A stretch of 64,000 bases of DNA, taken from contig NZ_PYFX01000016.1 of the NCBI RefSeq assembly GCF_003020115.1, forward strand, positions 60,304 to 124,303, written 5' to 3'. How positions within the stretch are numbered: the first letter of the stretch is position 1; each line of letters begins with the position of its first letter. A program made the position numbers and the translations under genes. Source of the DNA: Bradyrhizobium sp. MOS002. Lineage in GTDB: Bacteria > Pseudomonadota > Alphaproteobacteria > Rhizobiales > Xanthobacteraceae. Positions 28,390 to 36,912 of the stretch are shown here, piece by piece. The notes under the pieces are model-generated. The model made no database searches. It worked only from the letters and a program-made list of their open reading frames with translations, and was not told the origin of the DNA.

Positions 28390-29019
28390 CTATCTCGTCC
28401 CGTAAGCGCGGTCGCCGGCGTCGCCGAGGCCCGGCAGGATGAAACCGTTCTCGTCGAGACCGTCGTCCACCGCGGCCGTCCAGATCGGGACGTCCGGATG
28501 CAATCCGCGCAGCCGTTCGAGCCCTTCGGGGGCAGCGATCAGGCAGGCCAGCCGGATATCCTTGGCGCCACGCTCCTTCAGCCGGTCGATTGCGGCCACA
28601 GTCGTGTTGGCGGTCGCAACCACGGGCGTCACCACGATCGCCAGGCGCTCGCTGAGATCGGATGGCGATTTGAAGAAATATTCGACCGCTGCAAAACTGT
28701 GCGGCTCGCGGTAGAGGCCGATATGCGCGACGCGCGCGGTCGGCACCAGATCCATCATGCCGTCGACGAAGGTCGTGCCAGCGCGCAGCATCGGTACGAA
28801 CACCAGCTTCTTGCCGGCGATCTTGGCCGAATGCATCGTCGCCAGCGGCGTCTCGATGACGGTATCGGCGAGCGGCAGGTCACGCGTCACCTCGTAGCAC
28901 AAGAGCATGCCGATCTCCTTGATCAGCTCCCGAAACGATTTGGTCGAGATCGATTTGTCCCGCACCAGGGTCAGCTTGTGCTGCACCAGTGGATGATCGA
29001 CGATCGTGACGCCTTGCAT
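28390..29019 (-). CDS. upp: Uracil phosphoribosyltransferase
   Basis: The 209-residue enzyme converts uracil and PRPP to UMP. It starts VTIVDHPLVQHKLTLVRDK and has TPLATMHSAKIAGKKLVFVP, LRAGTTFVDGM, the PRPP loop region VVTPVVATANTTVAAIDRL (a conserved variation of the usual DPM-type loop), and AAPEGLERL. It lies downstream of URC4-like and URC1-like genes. In the URC route uracil enters as UMP through this enzyme, so it may serve catabolism as well as salvage. Confidence 0.95.
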   Translation of the reverse strand: MQGVTIVDHPLVQHKLTLVRDKSISTKSFRELIKEIGMLLCYEVTRDLPLADTVIETPLATMHSAKIAGKKLVFVPMLRAGTTFVDGMMDLVPTARVAHIGLYREPHSFAAVEYFFKSPSDLSERLAIVVTPVVATANTTVAAIDRLKERGAKDIRLACLIAAPEGLERLRGLHPDVPIWTAAVDDGLDENGFILPGLGDAGDRAYGTR

Positions 29020-29074
29020 GAAACGCTCCTAACGAAATGCACTTGGGTGAAACGCGACGGGCCGATACTTCTTC

Positions 29075-29218
29075 CCTTCTCCCCTTGCGGGAGAAGGTGG
29101 CGCGAAGCGCCGGATGAGGGGTTGTCTCCGCGAGCTCCGGTGAGAGATAACCCCGCGGAAGCAACCCCTCACCCGGCTTCGCTTTCGCGAAGCCGCCCTC
29201 TCCCGCAAGGGGAGAGGG
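29075..29218. repeat. Dispersed palindromic repeat, family D
   Basis: CTTCTCCCCTTGCGGGAGAA is at the left end and CTCTCCCGCAAGGGGAGAGG at the right end, with GGCGCGAAGCGCCGGATGAGG inside. It separates upp from the URC4-like gene. Confidence 0.85.
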
Positions 29219-29219
29219 T

Positions 29220-30458
29220 TTAGAACACCGTGCCGTCGCTGATCACCTTGAGCGGCGGCGAACCGTCGGGCCGGCGCGAGAACGCGATGGCGCGGCCCGC
29301 GGCCCAGGTGCCGCCTTCCAGAATGCTGGCGAGCGGCAATGTCTCAGGGGTGCGACCGAGCTTCGCGCGAACCAGTTCGGCAAGCCGGTCCAGCAGCGCT
29401 ACTGTCAGCGCGCGCCACTCGACGACGAGCAGGGAGTCCACCGCATGCGCACGTTCGGCGTCAGCCGCATCGCGCAGGCGCAGCACCTCGTGATCGACGA
29501 ACAGGCCGCCATTGCGATATTCGGCAAGCCCGGTCAGGCCGTCGATGTCGGTGACGTCAAACCCGGCGCGCTGCAGCGGCTCGATCAGCGAATAGCTCAG
29601 CCATTGCGACAGCTTGTGCAGGGGCACGAGACCCGCGGTCGCGTCATCGGCCTTGACCGCCGGATGACGCCAGCAATCGCCGAGCGGAATCCCGGCAAGT
29701 TCGAGCCGCGATGGCCAGATCGGTCCGAGCTGGTTCAGCACGGCGGCCAGGATCGCGGGTGCGGGAACCGCGCCGCCCTTCGCCTGCGCGGCGATGTGAT
29801 CGAACAGCCCGCCCGGCCGCGGCGTGTCGTGCGAGCCGAACACGTCTGCGCGCTCCGCCACCAGCTTGCCGAGGCGGCGCAGCAGATCGGTCCGCCCCTC
29901 GAGCCCGAGCAGCGGATTGGTATCGCTCACCTGAAAAGCCGAAGTGAGCGCGGCTAGCGGCAGTTGCGCGAGCACGTCCGCATCGGCCCTGAATGGCGCG
30001 CGCGTATCGCCGGAGAAGAGACCGGTCGCGAACATGTCGAGACTTGCGATCGCAAGGCCCTCCGACCGGCCGATGCTCTGTCCCGTCACAGCGTCGCGAT
30101 ATCGCCACGCCGCACCCGCGCCGGCATCGAGCAGCACGCTGACGATGGCAAGGTCGAACTCCGCGCGCGCCCGCGCCGCGCGATCGGGCCATGACGCCGC
30201 GTCCGCCAGCCGCGCCCAGCGGTCGATGCCACCAAGCACGAAATGGCGCCAGCGCGCATGGAAGGGAATCTCCAGCGTCGGATAGGCTTTTCGCGTGACA
30301 GCCAACACGGCGTCGGCAACGCCGTCCATGCGATCGAGATCGATCGTGAAATGGCTCAAGCCCCCGTTCAGGCCAATCTCGAACATCTCGCCGGCACGCG
30401 CGCGAACCGCTGCTGCGCTGAGCAGCGAACGGGCCTGCAATTCCAAAGCGTCTGCCAT
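29220..30458 (-). CDS. URC4/urg3-like uracil catabolism protein (DUF1688)
   Basis: This 412-residue protein belongs to the DUF1688 family. Characteristic stretches are GLNGGLSHFTIDLDRMDGVA, YPTLEIPFHARWRHFVLGGI, the HKLSQWLSYSLIEPLQRAG segment and YRNGGLFVDHEVL. Yeast URC4 is required for growth on uracil as nitrogen source in the URC pathway, though its reaction is not established. The start is the ATG at 30458, 7 nt after the URC1-like stop. The longer frame upstream overlaps that gene and is not used. Confidence 0.88.
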   Translation of the reverse strand: MADALELQARSLLSAAAVRARAGEMFEIGLNGGLSHFTIDLDRMDGVADAVLAVTRKAYPTLEIPFHARWRHFVLGGIDRWARLADAASWPDRAARARAEFDLAIVSVLLDAGAGAAWRYRDAVTGQSIGRSEGLAIASLDMFATGLFSGDTRAPFRADADVLAQLPLAALTSAFQVSDTNPLLGLEGRTDLLRRLGKLVAERADVFGSHDTPRPGGLFDHIAAQAKGGAVPAPAILAAVLNQLGPIWPSRLELAGIPLGDCWRHPAVKADDATAGLVPLHKLSQWLSYSLIEPLQRAGFDVTDIDGLTGLAEYRNGGLFVDHEVLRLRDAADAERAHAVDSLLVVEWRALTVALLDRLAELVRAKLGRTPETLPLASILEGGTWAAGRAIAFSRRPDGSPPLKVISDGTVF

Positions 30459-30465
30459 CAATCGA

Positions 30466-31722
30466 TCAGTATTTTTCCAGCGAACGCCCGACCACGCCGT
30501 TGACGTCCTTCTCCGGCGCGATGTCGTCCGAATAATAGCCGGCGGCCTTCTTCGCGGCGATCTCGACATAGGCGTCGGCGGGAATGAGCTCGGGCGGGAT
30601 CGGCACGCGCTCGACGATGTCGATGCCCTGCGAGGTCAAAGCGTCATGCTTCATGTCGCTCATCGACAGGAAACGGTCGATGCGCTTCAGGCCGAGCCAG
30701 TGGATGGTGTCGGGCATCAATTGCTGGAAGCGCGCGTCCTGGACGCCGGCGACGCATTCGGTGCGCTCGAAATAGGCGGCGGCCGCGTCGCCGTCCTCCT
30801 GGCGCTTGCGCGCGTTGTAGACCAGGAATTTCGTGACCTCGCCGAGCGCGCGGCCTTCCTTGCGGTTGTAGATCACGAGCCCGAGCCCGCCCTCCTGGGC
30901 GCCGCGCGCGGATTCCTCGATGCCGTGAATGAGGTAGGGCCGGCAGGTGCAGATGTCGGAGCCGAACACGTCGGAACCGTTGCACTCGTCATGCACGCGG
31001 CAGGTGATCTTGGTGCGATGGTCCGGCAGTTTTGTCACGTCGCCGAACATGTACACCGTGGTGCCGCCGATCGGTGGCAGAAACACCTTCATGTCCGGCC
31101 GGGTCACCAGCTCGGGGAACATGCCGGCGGTCTGCTCGAACAGCGTGCGCCGCAGCTCGGTCTCGCTGGTCGCAAAGCGTTCCGCAAGGCCGGGCAGATA
31201 CCAGACCGGATCGATCGCGATCTTCACCACCGACACGCTGCCATTGGCATGCACGACGTCGCCGTCGGCGCGCAGGCGCTTGGCGTCGAGCGCCTCGCGG
31301 ATCTCCGGCAGGTCCAGCCGCGCGCGCGTCACCGCGATGCTCGGCCTGATGTCGATGCCCTCAGCGATGTCCTTGCCGAAATTCTCGGCGACGAGATGCC
31401 CCCAGGGATCGAGCGCGACGATCTTGGCGGGATCGCTCCATTGCGGAAACGGCCCAATGGTCGCGGCCGGAAAGGTGTTGGTGAGGTCGGGCCTACGAAT
31501 CGGATCGAGCGCGCCGGCGGACACCGCGAGCGCGCGGTACATCGCATAGGAGCCGCCATGGCTGCCGATCACGTTGCGATCCCCAGCGCGCGACACCGTG
31601 CCGATGATCGGCCCGCGGGCGCGTGCGTCGGCGGCGCCCCAGTGGATCGGGAATGCGGCTGTCCGGCCCGGCTCCGGATGGGAGGTGAGGCGGATGTGGT
31701 CGGTACGGTTCGCGCGGCTCAT
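30466..31722 (-). CDS. URC1-like GTP cyclohydrolase II family protein
   Basis: The 418-residue protein has a C-terminal GTP cyclohydrolase II-like domain. VHDECNGSDVFGSDICTCRP holds the zinc-binding cysteine pattern of RibA, and YNRKEGRALGE matches its RQEGRGIGL loop. An N-terminal region of about 180 residues (HPEPGRTAAFPIHWGAAD) is absent from RibA and is typical of URC1/urg1 proteins. URC1 acts on UMP or a derivative during uracil breakdown. The ATG at 31722 has GGAG 7 nt upstream; a TTG at 31728 is less likely. It is the first gene of the cluster. Confidence 0.88.
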   Translation of the reverse strand: MSRANRTDHIRLTSHPEPGRTAAFPIHWGAADARARGPIIGTVSRAGDRNVIGSHGGSYAMYRALAVSAGALDPIRRPDLTNTFPAATIGPFPQWSDPAKIVALDPWGHLVAENFGKDIAEGIDIRPSIAVTRARLDLPEIREALDAKRLRADGDVVHANGSVSVVKIAIDPVWYLPGLAERFATSETELRRTLFEQTAGMFPELVTRPDMKVFLPPIGGTTVYMFGDVTKLPDHRTKITCRVHDECNGSDVFGSDICTCRPYLIHGIEESARGAQEGGLGLVIYNRKEGRALGEVTKFLVYNARKRQEDGDAAAAYFERTECVAGVQDARFQQLMPDTIHWLGLKRIDRFLSMSDMKHDALTSQGIDIVERVPIPPELIPADAYVEIAAKKAAGYYSDDIAPEKDVNGVVGRSLEKY

Positions 31723-31734
31723 GACCAAACTCCT

Positions 31735-31772
31735 AAAAAGCCAACGGCCCGCCGCTCGGACGGGCCTTGGCT
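31735..31772 (-). promoter_or_regulatory. Terminator-like hairpin in the URC1 leader (possible attenuator)
   Basis: On the minus strand the RNA reads AGCCAA, GGCCCG, a 9-nt loop, CGGGCC, G, TTGGCT, then TTTT. That is a stem of 12 bp with one bulge and a U-tract. It ends a few nt before the GGAG ribosome-binding site of the URC1-like gene and after its probable promoter. This is the geometry of transcriptional attenuation. Confidence 0.55.
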
Positions 31773-31821
31773 CGTCGCGCTGCCGATGCGGAACACCGGC
31801 GGCGCGAGCTCAATCCAACAT

Positions 31822-31848
31822 ATTGTAGCGGGCAGTCGCGACAGACAA
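31822..31848 (-). promoter_or_regulatory. Probable sigma-70-type promoter for the URC operon
   Basis: On the minus strand a TACAAT -10 hexamer is preceded by TTGTCT (15-bp spacer) or overlapping CTTGTC (16-bp spacer). The leader from here to the URC1 start is about 95 nt and contains the hairpin. The remainder of the 387-bp divergent gap (31723-32109) shows no gene. Confidence 0.5.
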
Positions 31849-32109
31849 GTTAATCGTGCTGCGCGAGGCAGGGTGGCCCGCGGTCGAATTCTCGCCATCA
31901 GCGCGCCGGTACGGCTTGCGTGAGTGCGATGCCACCGCAATGGCCGACCCCGCCACCCATTGCTGTAAGCCAATGAAGTAATTATTGTTTTCACGTTTTC
32001 AAGAGGCGCCGCACGGTTGGCGCGCCGGGCGTCGAGTTTCCTTACAAAACGTGTCATCAAACCCAACGTACAGACCGCCTTTGCCTTGTCGCCTGCCTTG
32101 GAGACCGCC

Positions 32110-33237
32110 ATGCCCGCCGCCAGCTACATCGATCCCCGTAACGGCCAGCTCTATCCGCTGGACCAGCCGCGCTGGTGCTCGGACGAACGCGCGCCGCTGC
32201 TGGTGACGGCGGGGGCCGGGATGTCGCGGGAGGAGATCGAGCCGCGCACGCGATCGCTCTGGCGCTACCGGGCGGCGCTGCCGGTCGAGATCAAGACTCC
32301 GATCACGCTCGGCGAAGGCTGCACGCCGCTGGTGCAGCAGGCCTGGGGCGAGCTGCGCCCGTTCTTCAAACTCGAATGGTTCAACCCGACCGGCAGCTTC
32401 AAGGACCGGGGCTCCGCCGTGATGCTATCCTTCCTTCGACAGATTGGCGTCGAGGCCATCCTGGAGGACTCGTCCGGCAATGGCGGCTCGTCGATGGCGG
32501 GGTTAGGTGCCGCCGGCGGCATGCGCGTGAAGATTCTCGCGCCTGCGTCGACCTCACCTGCCAAGATCGCGCAGGTGCGTGCCTATGGCGCCGCGGTGCA
32601 GCTCGTCGAGGGCCCGCGCGAGGAATCGGAGGCCGAGGCCATCCGGCAGTCGCAACAGACCTTTTACGCCAGCCACAACTGGCAGCCGTTCTTTCTCGAA
32701 GGCACCAAGTCGCTCGCCTATGAGATCTGGGAAGACCTCGGCTTTCGCGCCCCCGACAACGTCATCGTCCCCGTCGGCGCCGGCAGCTCTCTGCTCGGTT
32801 GCGCCTTCGGCTTCCGCGAGTTGTTGAAGGCCGGCCAGATCGCCAAGCTGCCGCGCCTGTTCGCAGCGCAGCCACAAAATTGCTCGCCGATCGATGCGAG
32901 CTTCAAGGCGGGCGTCGATACGCCCGTCGCGCGCGAGGTCAACAAGACCATCGCCGAAGGCACTGCGATCAAGCATCCGCTGCGCCTGCGCGAAATCATC
33001 GGCGCGTTGCGCGAGAGCGGCGGCGGCACCGTCGCACTCACCGAGGATGAGATCGTCGCCGCGCTGCGGCGTCTCGCGCGGCAAGGCCTGTTTGCCGAGC
33101 CGACCAGCGCAAGTGCGGCCGCCGCGCTGGACAAACTGTCCGCCACCGGTGCCATCAAGGCGAACGAGACCACGGTCGCGGTCCTCACCGGCACCGGCCT
33201 CAAGGCCGCGACCATCGTTGCCGATCTCGTGCAATAG
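32110..33237 (+). CDS. Threonine synthase-like PLP enzyme (fold type II)
   Basis: The 375-residue protein has the PLP-binding lysine in WFNPTGSFKDRGSAVML, the phosphate/cofactor stretch SSGNGGSSMAGLGAAGGM, and the glycine-rich VPVGAGSSLLGCAFG. The N-terminus ending in TPITLGEGCTPLV is as in threonine synthases and relatives such as cysteate synthase. The ATG at 32110 has GGAG 6 nt upstream; a 31-residue extension is not used. It is divergent from the URC operon; a functional link is not evident. The exact substrate is undetermined. Confidence 0.8.
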   Translation: MPAASYIDPRNGQLYPLDQPRWCSDERAPLLVTAGAGMSREEIEPRTRSLWRYRAALPVEIKTPITLGEGCTPLVQQAWGELRPFFKLEWFNPTGSFKDRGSAVMLSFLRQIGVEAILEDSSGNGGSSMAGLGAAGGMRVKILAPASTSPAKIAQVRAYGAAVQLVEGPREESEAEAIRQSQQTFYASHNWQPFFLEGTKSLAYEIWEDLGFRAPDNVIVPVGAGSSLLGCAFGFRELLKAGQIAKLPRLFAAQPQNCSPIDASFKAGVDTPVAREVNKTIAEGTAIKHPLRLREIIGALRESGGGTVALTEDEIVAALRRLARQGLFAEPTSASAAAALDKLSATGAIKANETTVAVLTGTGLKAATIVADLVQ

Positions 33238-33255
33238 GGACGATACGCTTCATCA

Positions 33256-33333
33256 GTCATTGCGAGCGCAGCGAAGCAATCCAGAATCTTTCCGAGGAGA
33301 CAGTCTGGATTGCTTCGCTGCGCTCGCAATGAC
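33256..33333. repeat. Dispersed palindromic repeat, family A
   Basis: GTCATTGCGAGCGCAGCG and CGCTGCGCTCGCAATGAC form the ends, with GAAGCAATCCAGA / TCTGGATTGCTTC inside. Confidence 0.9.
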
Positions 33334-33365
33334 GATGTGGAAACTGCGAGCACCTATGTCTGACC

Positions 33366-33491
33366 GTCATCCTGAGGTGGCCGTTTATTCAGCGGCCCTC
33401 GAAGGACGACGGCCCGGCTGCATCTCGGCCGCTCATCCTTCGAGGCTCCCCTCGCGGTGCATTTACCGCAAGGCTCGCACCTCAGGATGAC
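33366..33491. repeat. Dispersed palindromic repeat, family E
   Basis: GTCATCCTGAGGTG at the left end is answered by CACCTCAGGATGAC-like sequence at the right end. The interior arms are CCTCGAAGGA / TCCTTCGAGG. Only one copy lies in this window. It directly follows a family A repeat. Confidence 0.75.
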
Positions 33492-33498
33492 GGGACAA

Positions 33499-34314
33499 CT
33501 ACTCAGGAAGACCGTTCACCCGCTTCACCCACGTCCTGACATCGGTGAGCACGTCGGGCAGCACCGCCTTGACCTCCTGTATGGTCATGCCCGCCTTGAT
33601 GCGGGGATCGTAAAGCAGGTTGAGGATGTACTGGTCGTAGACGTCGAAATAGCCCATCGAGACGTTGTCGTTGAACATGGTCCAGGGCACGCTCGCGGTG
33701 TCGTTGATCGGGCCGAGCGATTGCAGCAGCTCCTCATAGGCGCAGTCGAGGAAGGTGAAATCGCCGTTGTCGACGGTGAGGATGACGTCGGAATGCTCGA
33801 TCTCGAAATTGTCGTTCTTGCGGAAGCCGGACAGGCATTGCGGATCGAGCGAGGTGCGGATCTCGCGGGCCTTCTCCGCGCCGTAGAAGCTCGAGATGGT
33901 GCGGAACAGATCGCGGTCGCGCACGAGCTTCACCCGCACATTCGCCGCCTCGCTGCTGTCGATCATGGCGATGTCGAGATGCTGCACGCGCCTGCCGATG
34001 TCGTCCACGACCTTTGCGAGCTGCGCCTTGCGGTCGGCGCGGTCGCTCTCGGCGAACACGCGCACCGGTCCGTCGAACTTGCGGATGCGGTCGACGCGGC
34101 CGGCAAGGTGGTATTCGGCGCCGAACGCCGTCTTCAGAAAGCCATCGACGATCTCGCCGTCGGTAAAGCTCTTCTTCTCGGCACGCTGGCGCGAGGCAAT
34201 CGCGGGCAATTCGCCCGCGACGGCGATGGTAGCGGTGTCAGGGACGAACGCTAAGGTGGCGAGCGCCAGCAGGGCGATGCGAAAGCCGGACGAAGGCGGG
34301 GCCAATGCGCTCAT
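33499..34314 (-). CDS. DUF2927 domain-containing secreted protein
   Basis: The 271-residue protein has an N-terminal hydrophobic signal (FRIALLALATLAFVPDTATI) and a DUF2927 domain with FGAEYHLAGRVDRIRKFDGP, DPQCLSGFRKND and CAYEELLQSLGPINDT. It is probably periplasmic. Function is unknown. The start is uncertain between ATG 34314 and GTG 34350, the latter adding a basic 12-residue N-terminus. Confidence 0.75.
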   Translation of the reverse strand: MSALAPPSSGFRIALLALATLAFVPDTATIAVAGELPAIASRQRAEKKSFTDGEIVDGFLKTAFGAEYHLAGRVDRIRKFDGPVRVFAESDRADRKAQLAKVVDDIGRRVQHLDIAMIDSSEAANVRVKLVRDRDLFRTISSFYGAEKAREIRTSLDPQCLSGFRKNDNFEIEHSDVILTVDNGDFTFLDCAYEELLQSLGPINDTASVPWTMFNDNVSMGYFDVYDQYILNLLYDPRIKAGMTIQEVKAVLPDVLTDVRTWVKRVNGLPE

Positions 34315-34383
34315 TGCCAGACGACGCTGCCGTATTCGGAAGCGACGCACAAGACCGCATATCCACGCGCCCGCCGGTTCCTG

Positions 34384-34962
34384 CTAGTTGTTCAGCACGA
34401 CCACGGTGGTGCCTACCCCGACGCGACCGTAGAGATCGCTGACGTCCTCATTGGTCATGCGGAAGCAGCCCGAGGATACCGCCTGGCCGATCGTCTCCGG
34501 CTCGTTGGAGCCGTGGATGCGATAGAGCGTCGAGCCCAGATACATCGCGCGCGCGCCAAGCGGATTCTCGACGCCACCCTTCATGTGACGCGGCAGGTCC
34601 GGCCGGCGCGCCAGCATCTGCGACGGCGGCGTCCAGTCCGGCCATTCCTTCTTGGCGGTGATCCGGTGCACGCCGCCCCAGCGGAAGCCGTCGCGGCCGA
34701 CGCCGATGCCGTAGCGAAGGGCCTGGCCGTTCTGAAGCACCAGATAGAGCCGGCGCTCCGAGGTGTTCACGACGATCGTGCCGGGGGCGTAATTGCCGTT
34801 ATACATGACGGTGGTGCGGGGAACCGGGCTCGAGCCGCCGCGGAAGAAATTCGGACCGCCGCCCATGATGTCGCGCGAGTCGAACTCCTCGGCGAAGGCG
34901 CCGCCGGCGGTAGCCGACAGCAGTGCGATGGCGGCAATCGGCGCGGCAAAATACCGGATCAT
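34384..34962 (-). CDS. L,D-transpeptidase (YkuD domain)
   Basis: The 192-residue secreted enzyme has a signal peptide (IRYFAAPIAAIALLSATAGG) and a YkuD domain. The catalytic motif is HGSNEPETIGQAVSSGCFRM with His150 and Cys166. It cross-links peptidoglycan (3-3 bonds) or attaches proteins to it; in Rhizobiales such enzymes are numerous. The ATG at 34962 has a strong GGGGGA ribosome-binding site. A nine-residue upstream extension from 34989 is unlikely. Confidence 0.93.
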   Translation of the reverse strand: MIRYFAAPIAAIALLSATAGGAFAEEFDSRDIMGGGPNFFRGGSSPVPRTTVMYNGNYAPGTIVVNTSERRLYLVLQNGQALRYGIGVGRDGFRWGGVHRITAKKEWPDWTPPSQMLARRPDLPRHMKGGVENPLGARAMYLGSTLYRIHGSNEPETIGQAVSSGCFRMTNEDVSDLYGRVGVGTTVVVLNN

Positions 34963-35171
34963 AGTTTCCCCCAGCAAAAATCGATTCAACTGAAGTCACA
35001 GGCCATATTTGCGGGCTTTCCGCAAGCCACGGCCCCGTGAGGGAGGCATCCTTAATGAAGGAAGTTACCAAACCGGCAACCGCGCCAATTTGCCGGAAAG
35101 TATTAGCCAAACCAGCGCATCGCCGTGCGGGGCAGGGCGGCGATGCCGGCTATTGCTTTGACGAGACGAGC

Positions 35172-35186
35172 GAACAATGATTGTTC
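35172..35186. promoter_or_regulatory. Palindrome upstream of a TPP enzyme gene
   Basis: GAACAA-TGA-TTGTTC is a perfect inverted repeat 41 nt before the next start codon. A related half-site, ATTGTTGGAACAT, follows at about 35192-35204. This may be an operator; the binding protein is unknown. Confidence 0.35.
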
Positions 35187-35227
35187 GGACGGATTGTTGG
35201 AACATTGCCGGTTGCGGGAGCTGACGG

Positions 35228-36775
35228 ATGAACGGTGCGGAAAGTCTGGTGCGGACGATGGTCAAGGGCGGGGTCGACGTCTGCTTCTCGAACCCCGGCA
35301 CCTCCGAGATGCATTTTGTCGCAGCGCTCGACCGCGTGCCCGGCATGCGTTGCGTGCTCGGCCTGTTCGAAGGCGTCGTGACCGGCGCCGCCGACGGCTA
35401 TTTCCGCATGAAGGGCACGCCGGCCTCGACGCTGCTGCATCTCGGTCCCGGTCTCGCCAACGGCCTGGCCAATCTGCACAACGCCAAGAAGGCCAATTCC
35501 GGCATCGTCAACATCGTCGGCCAGCACGCCGTCTACCACATCGGCTACAACGCGCCGCTGACCTCCGACATCGAGGGCCTGGCCCGGCCGATGTCGTCCT
35601 GGGTCCGGACCTCGCCGGACTCCAAATCGGTCGCCGCCGACGGTGCCGCGGCGATCGCCGCCGCCAAGAGCGCGCCGCCGCAGATCGCGACCCTGATCCT
35701 GCCCGCCGACACCGCCTGGAACGAAGCGGACGGCATCGCCGAGGTTCCGGCCGAGCAGCAGCGCGCGAGCTATTCGCCGCAGGCGGTCGAGCAGGCCGCA
35801 AAGATCCTGCACGGCGACGGCGAGGGCACGCTGCTGCTGATGACCGGCAGTGCACTGAGCGAGCAGGGCCTGGCGCTGGCCGAGCGCATCGCCGCCAAGA
35901 CCGGTTGCACCGTGATGGGCCCAACCTTCCGTCCCAGGATGGCGCGCGGCCGCGGCCGCTTCTCGATCGATCGCATCCATTACGTGATCGACAACGCACT
36001 GCAGATGCTGGCGAGGTTCCGCCATATCGTGCTGATCGAGTCCGACGATCCCGTGGCCTTCTTCGCCTATCCGAACAAGCCGAGCATCCTCAAGCCCGAG
36101 GGCTGCGACGTGCATCGCATGACCTCCTGGGGTGAGAATTCGGTCGCGGCACTGGAAGCGCTCGCCGGCGCGGTGAAGGCCAGCGCGAAGGACGTCAAGC
36201 CGCAGGCCGCGCAGGAGTTGCTCAAGCCGACCGGCGCACTGACCCACGCCTCGATCGCGCAGTCGATCGCCTATGCGATCCCGGAGAATGCGATCCTGGT
36301 CGACGAATCCCTCACCACCGGCCGCGCCTTCTTCCCGCCGACGGCGGCGGCTGCGCCGCACGACTGGCTCCAGAACATGGGCGGCTCGATCGGCTTCTCA
36401 ACGCCGCTCTCGATCGGTGCCGCGATCGCCTGCCCGGACCGCAAGGTGATCTGCATGGTCGGCGACGGCAGTGCGATGTACACGATCCAGTCGCTGTGGA
36501 CGCAGGCCCGCGAGAATCTCAACATCGTCACCATCGTGTTCGCCAATCGCATCTACCAGATCCTGCGCGGCGAGTTCGACAATGTCGGCGCCGGCGAGCC
36601 CGGCCAGCGCGCCAACGACATGCTGAAGCTCGACCGGCCGACGCTGGATTTCGTGGCGCTGGCCAAGGGCATGGGCGTGCCCGGCCGCGCCGTCACCAAC
36701 GCGGACGAGTTCAACAAGGCGCTGGCCGAGGCCGTCGCCGAGCCCGGGCCGCGGCTGATCGAAGTCCAGATGTAA
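35228..36775 (+). CDS. Acetolactate synthase large subunit-like TPP enzyme
   Basis: A 515-residue ThDP-dependent enzyme with an N-terminal PYR domain (CFSNPGTSEMHFVAALDRV, LFEGVVTGAADGYFRMKG) and a C-terminal PP domain with the cofactor motif MVGDGSAMYTIQSLWTQARE ending in FANRIYQIL. It is shorter than true IlvB proteins and has no adjacent regulatory subunit. It belongs to a paralogous group often annotated as acetolactate synthase, but the reaction is unproven. The residues that mark the benzoylformate decarboxylase in this window are not conserved here. Confidence 0.8.
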   Translation: MNGAESLVRTMVKGGVDVCFSNPGTSEMHFVAALDRVPGMRCVLGLFEGVVTGAADGYFRMKGTPASTLLHLGPGLANGLANLHNAKKANSGIVNIVGQHAVYHIGYNAPLTSDIEGLARPMSSWVRTSPDSKSVAADGAAAIAAAKSAPPQIATLILPADTAWNEADGIAEVPAEQQRASYSPQAVEQAAKILHGDGEGTLLLMTGSALSEQGLALAERIAAKTGCTVMGPTFRPRMARGRGRFSIDRIHYVIDNALQMLARFRHIVLIESDDPVAFFAYPNKPSILKPEGCDVHRMTSWGENSVAALEALAGAVKASAKDVKPQAAQELLKPTGALTHASIAQSIAYAIPENAILVDESLTTGRAFFPPTAAAAPHDWLQNMGGSIGFSTPLSIGAAIACPDRKVICMVGDGSAMYTIQSLWTQARENLNIVTIVFANRIYQILRGEFDNVGAGEPGQRANDMLKLDRPTLDFVALAKGMGVPGRAVTNADEFNKALAEAVAEPGPRLIEVQM

Positions 36776-36810
36776 CTCTGGTCGATTGCGCCGCGAATTC
36801 CGGCCCTCAC

Positions 36811-36893
36811 GTAGCCCGGATGGAGCGCAGCGTAATCCGGGACGCCGTGCGTTTTGCGAGAACCCGGATTGCGCTGCGCTCCATCCGGGCTAC
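36811..36893. repeat. Dispersed palindromic repeat, family B
   Basis: GTAGCCCGGATGGAGCGCAG and CTGCGCTCCATCCGGGCTAC-like ends with TAATCCGGGA / ACCCGGATT inside. It lies just upstream of the next gene. Confidence 0.88.
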
Positions 36894-36912
36894 GATTGGG
36901 CCCGGAGGCAAG

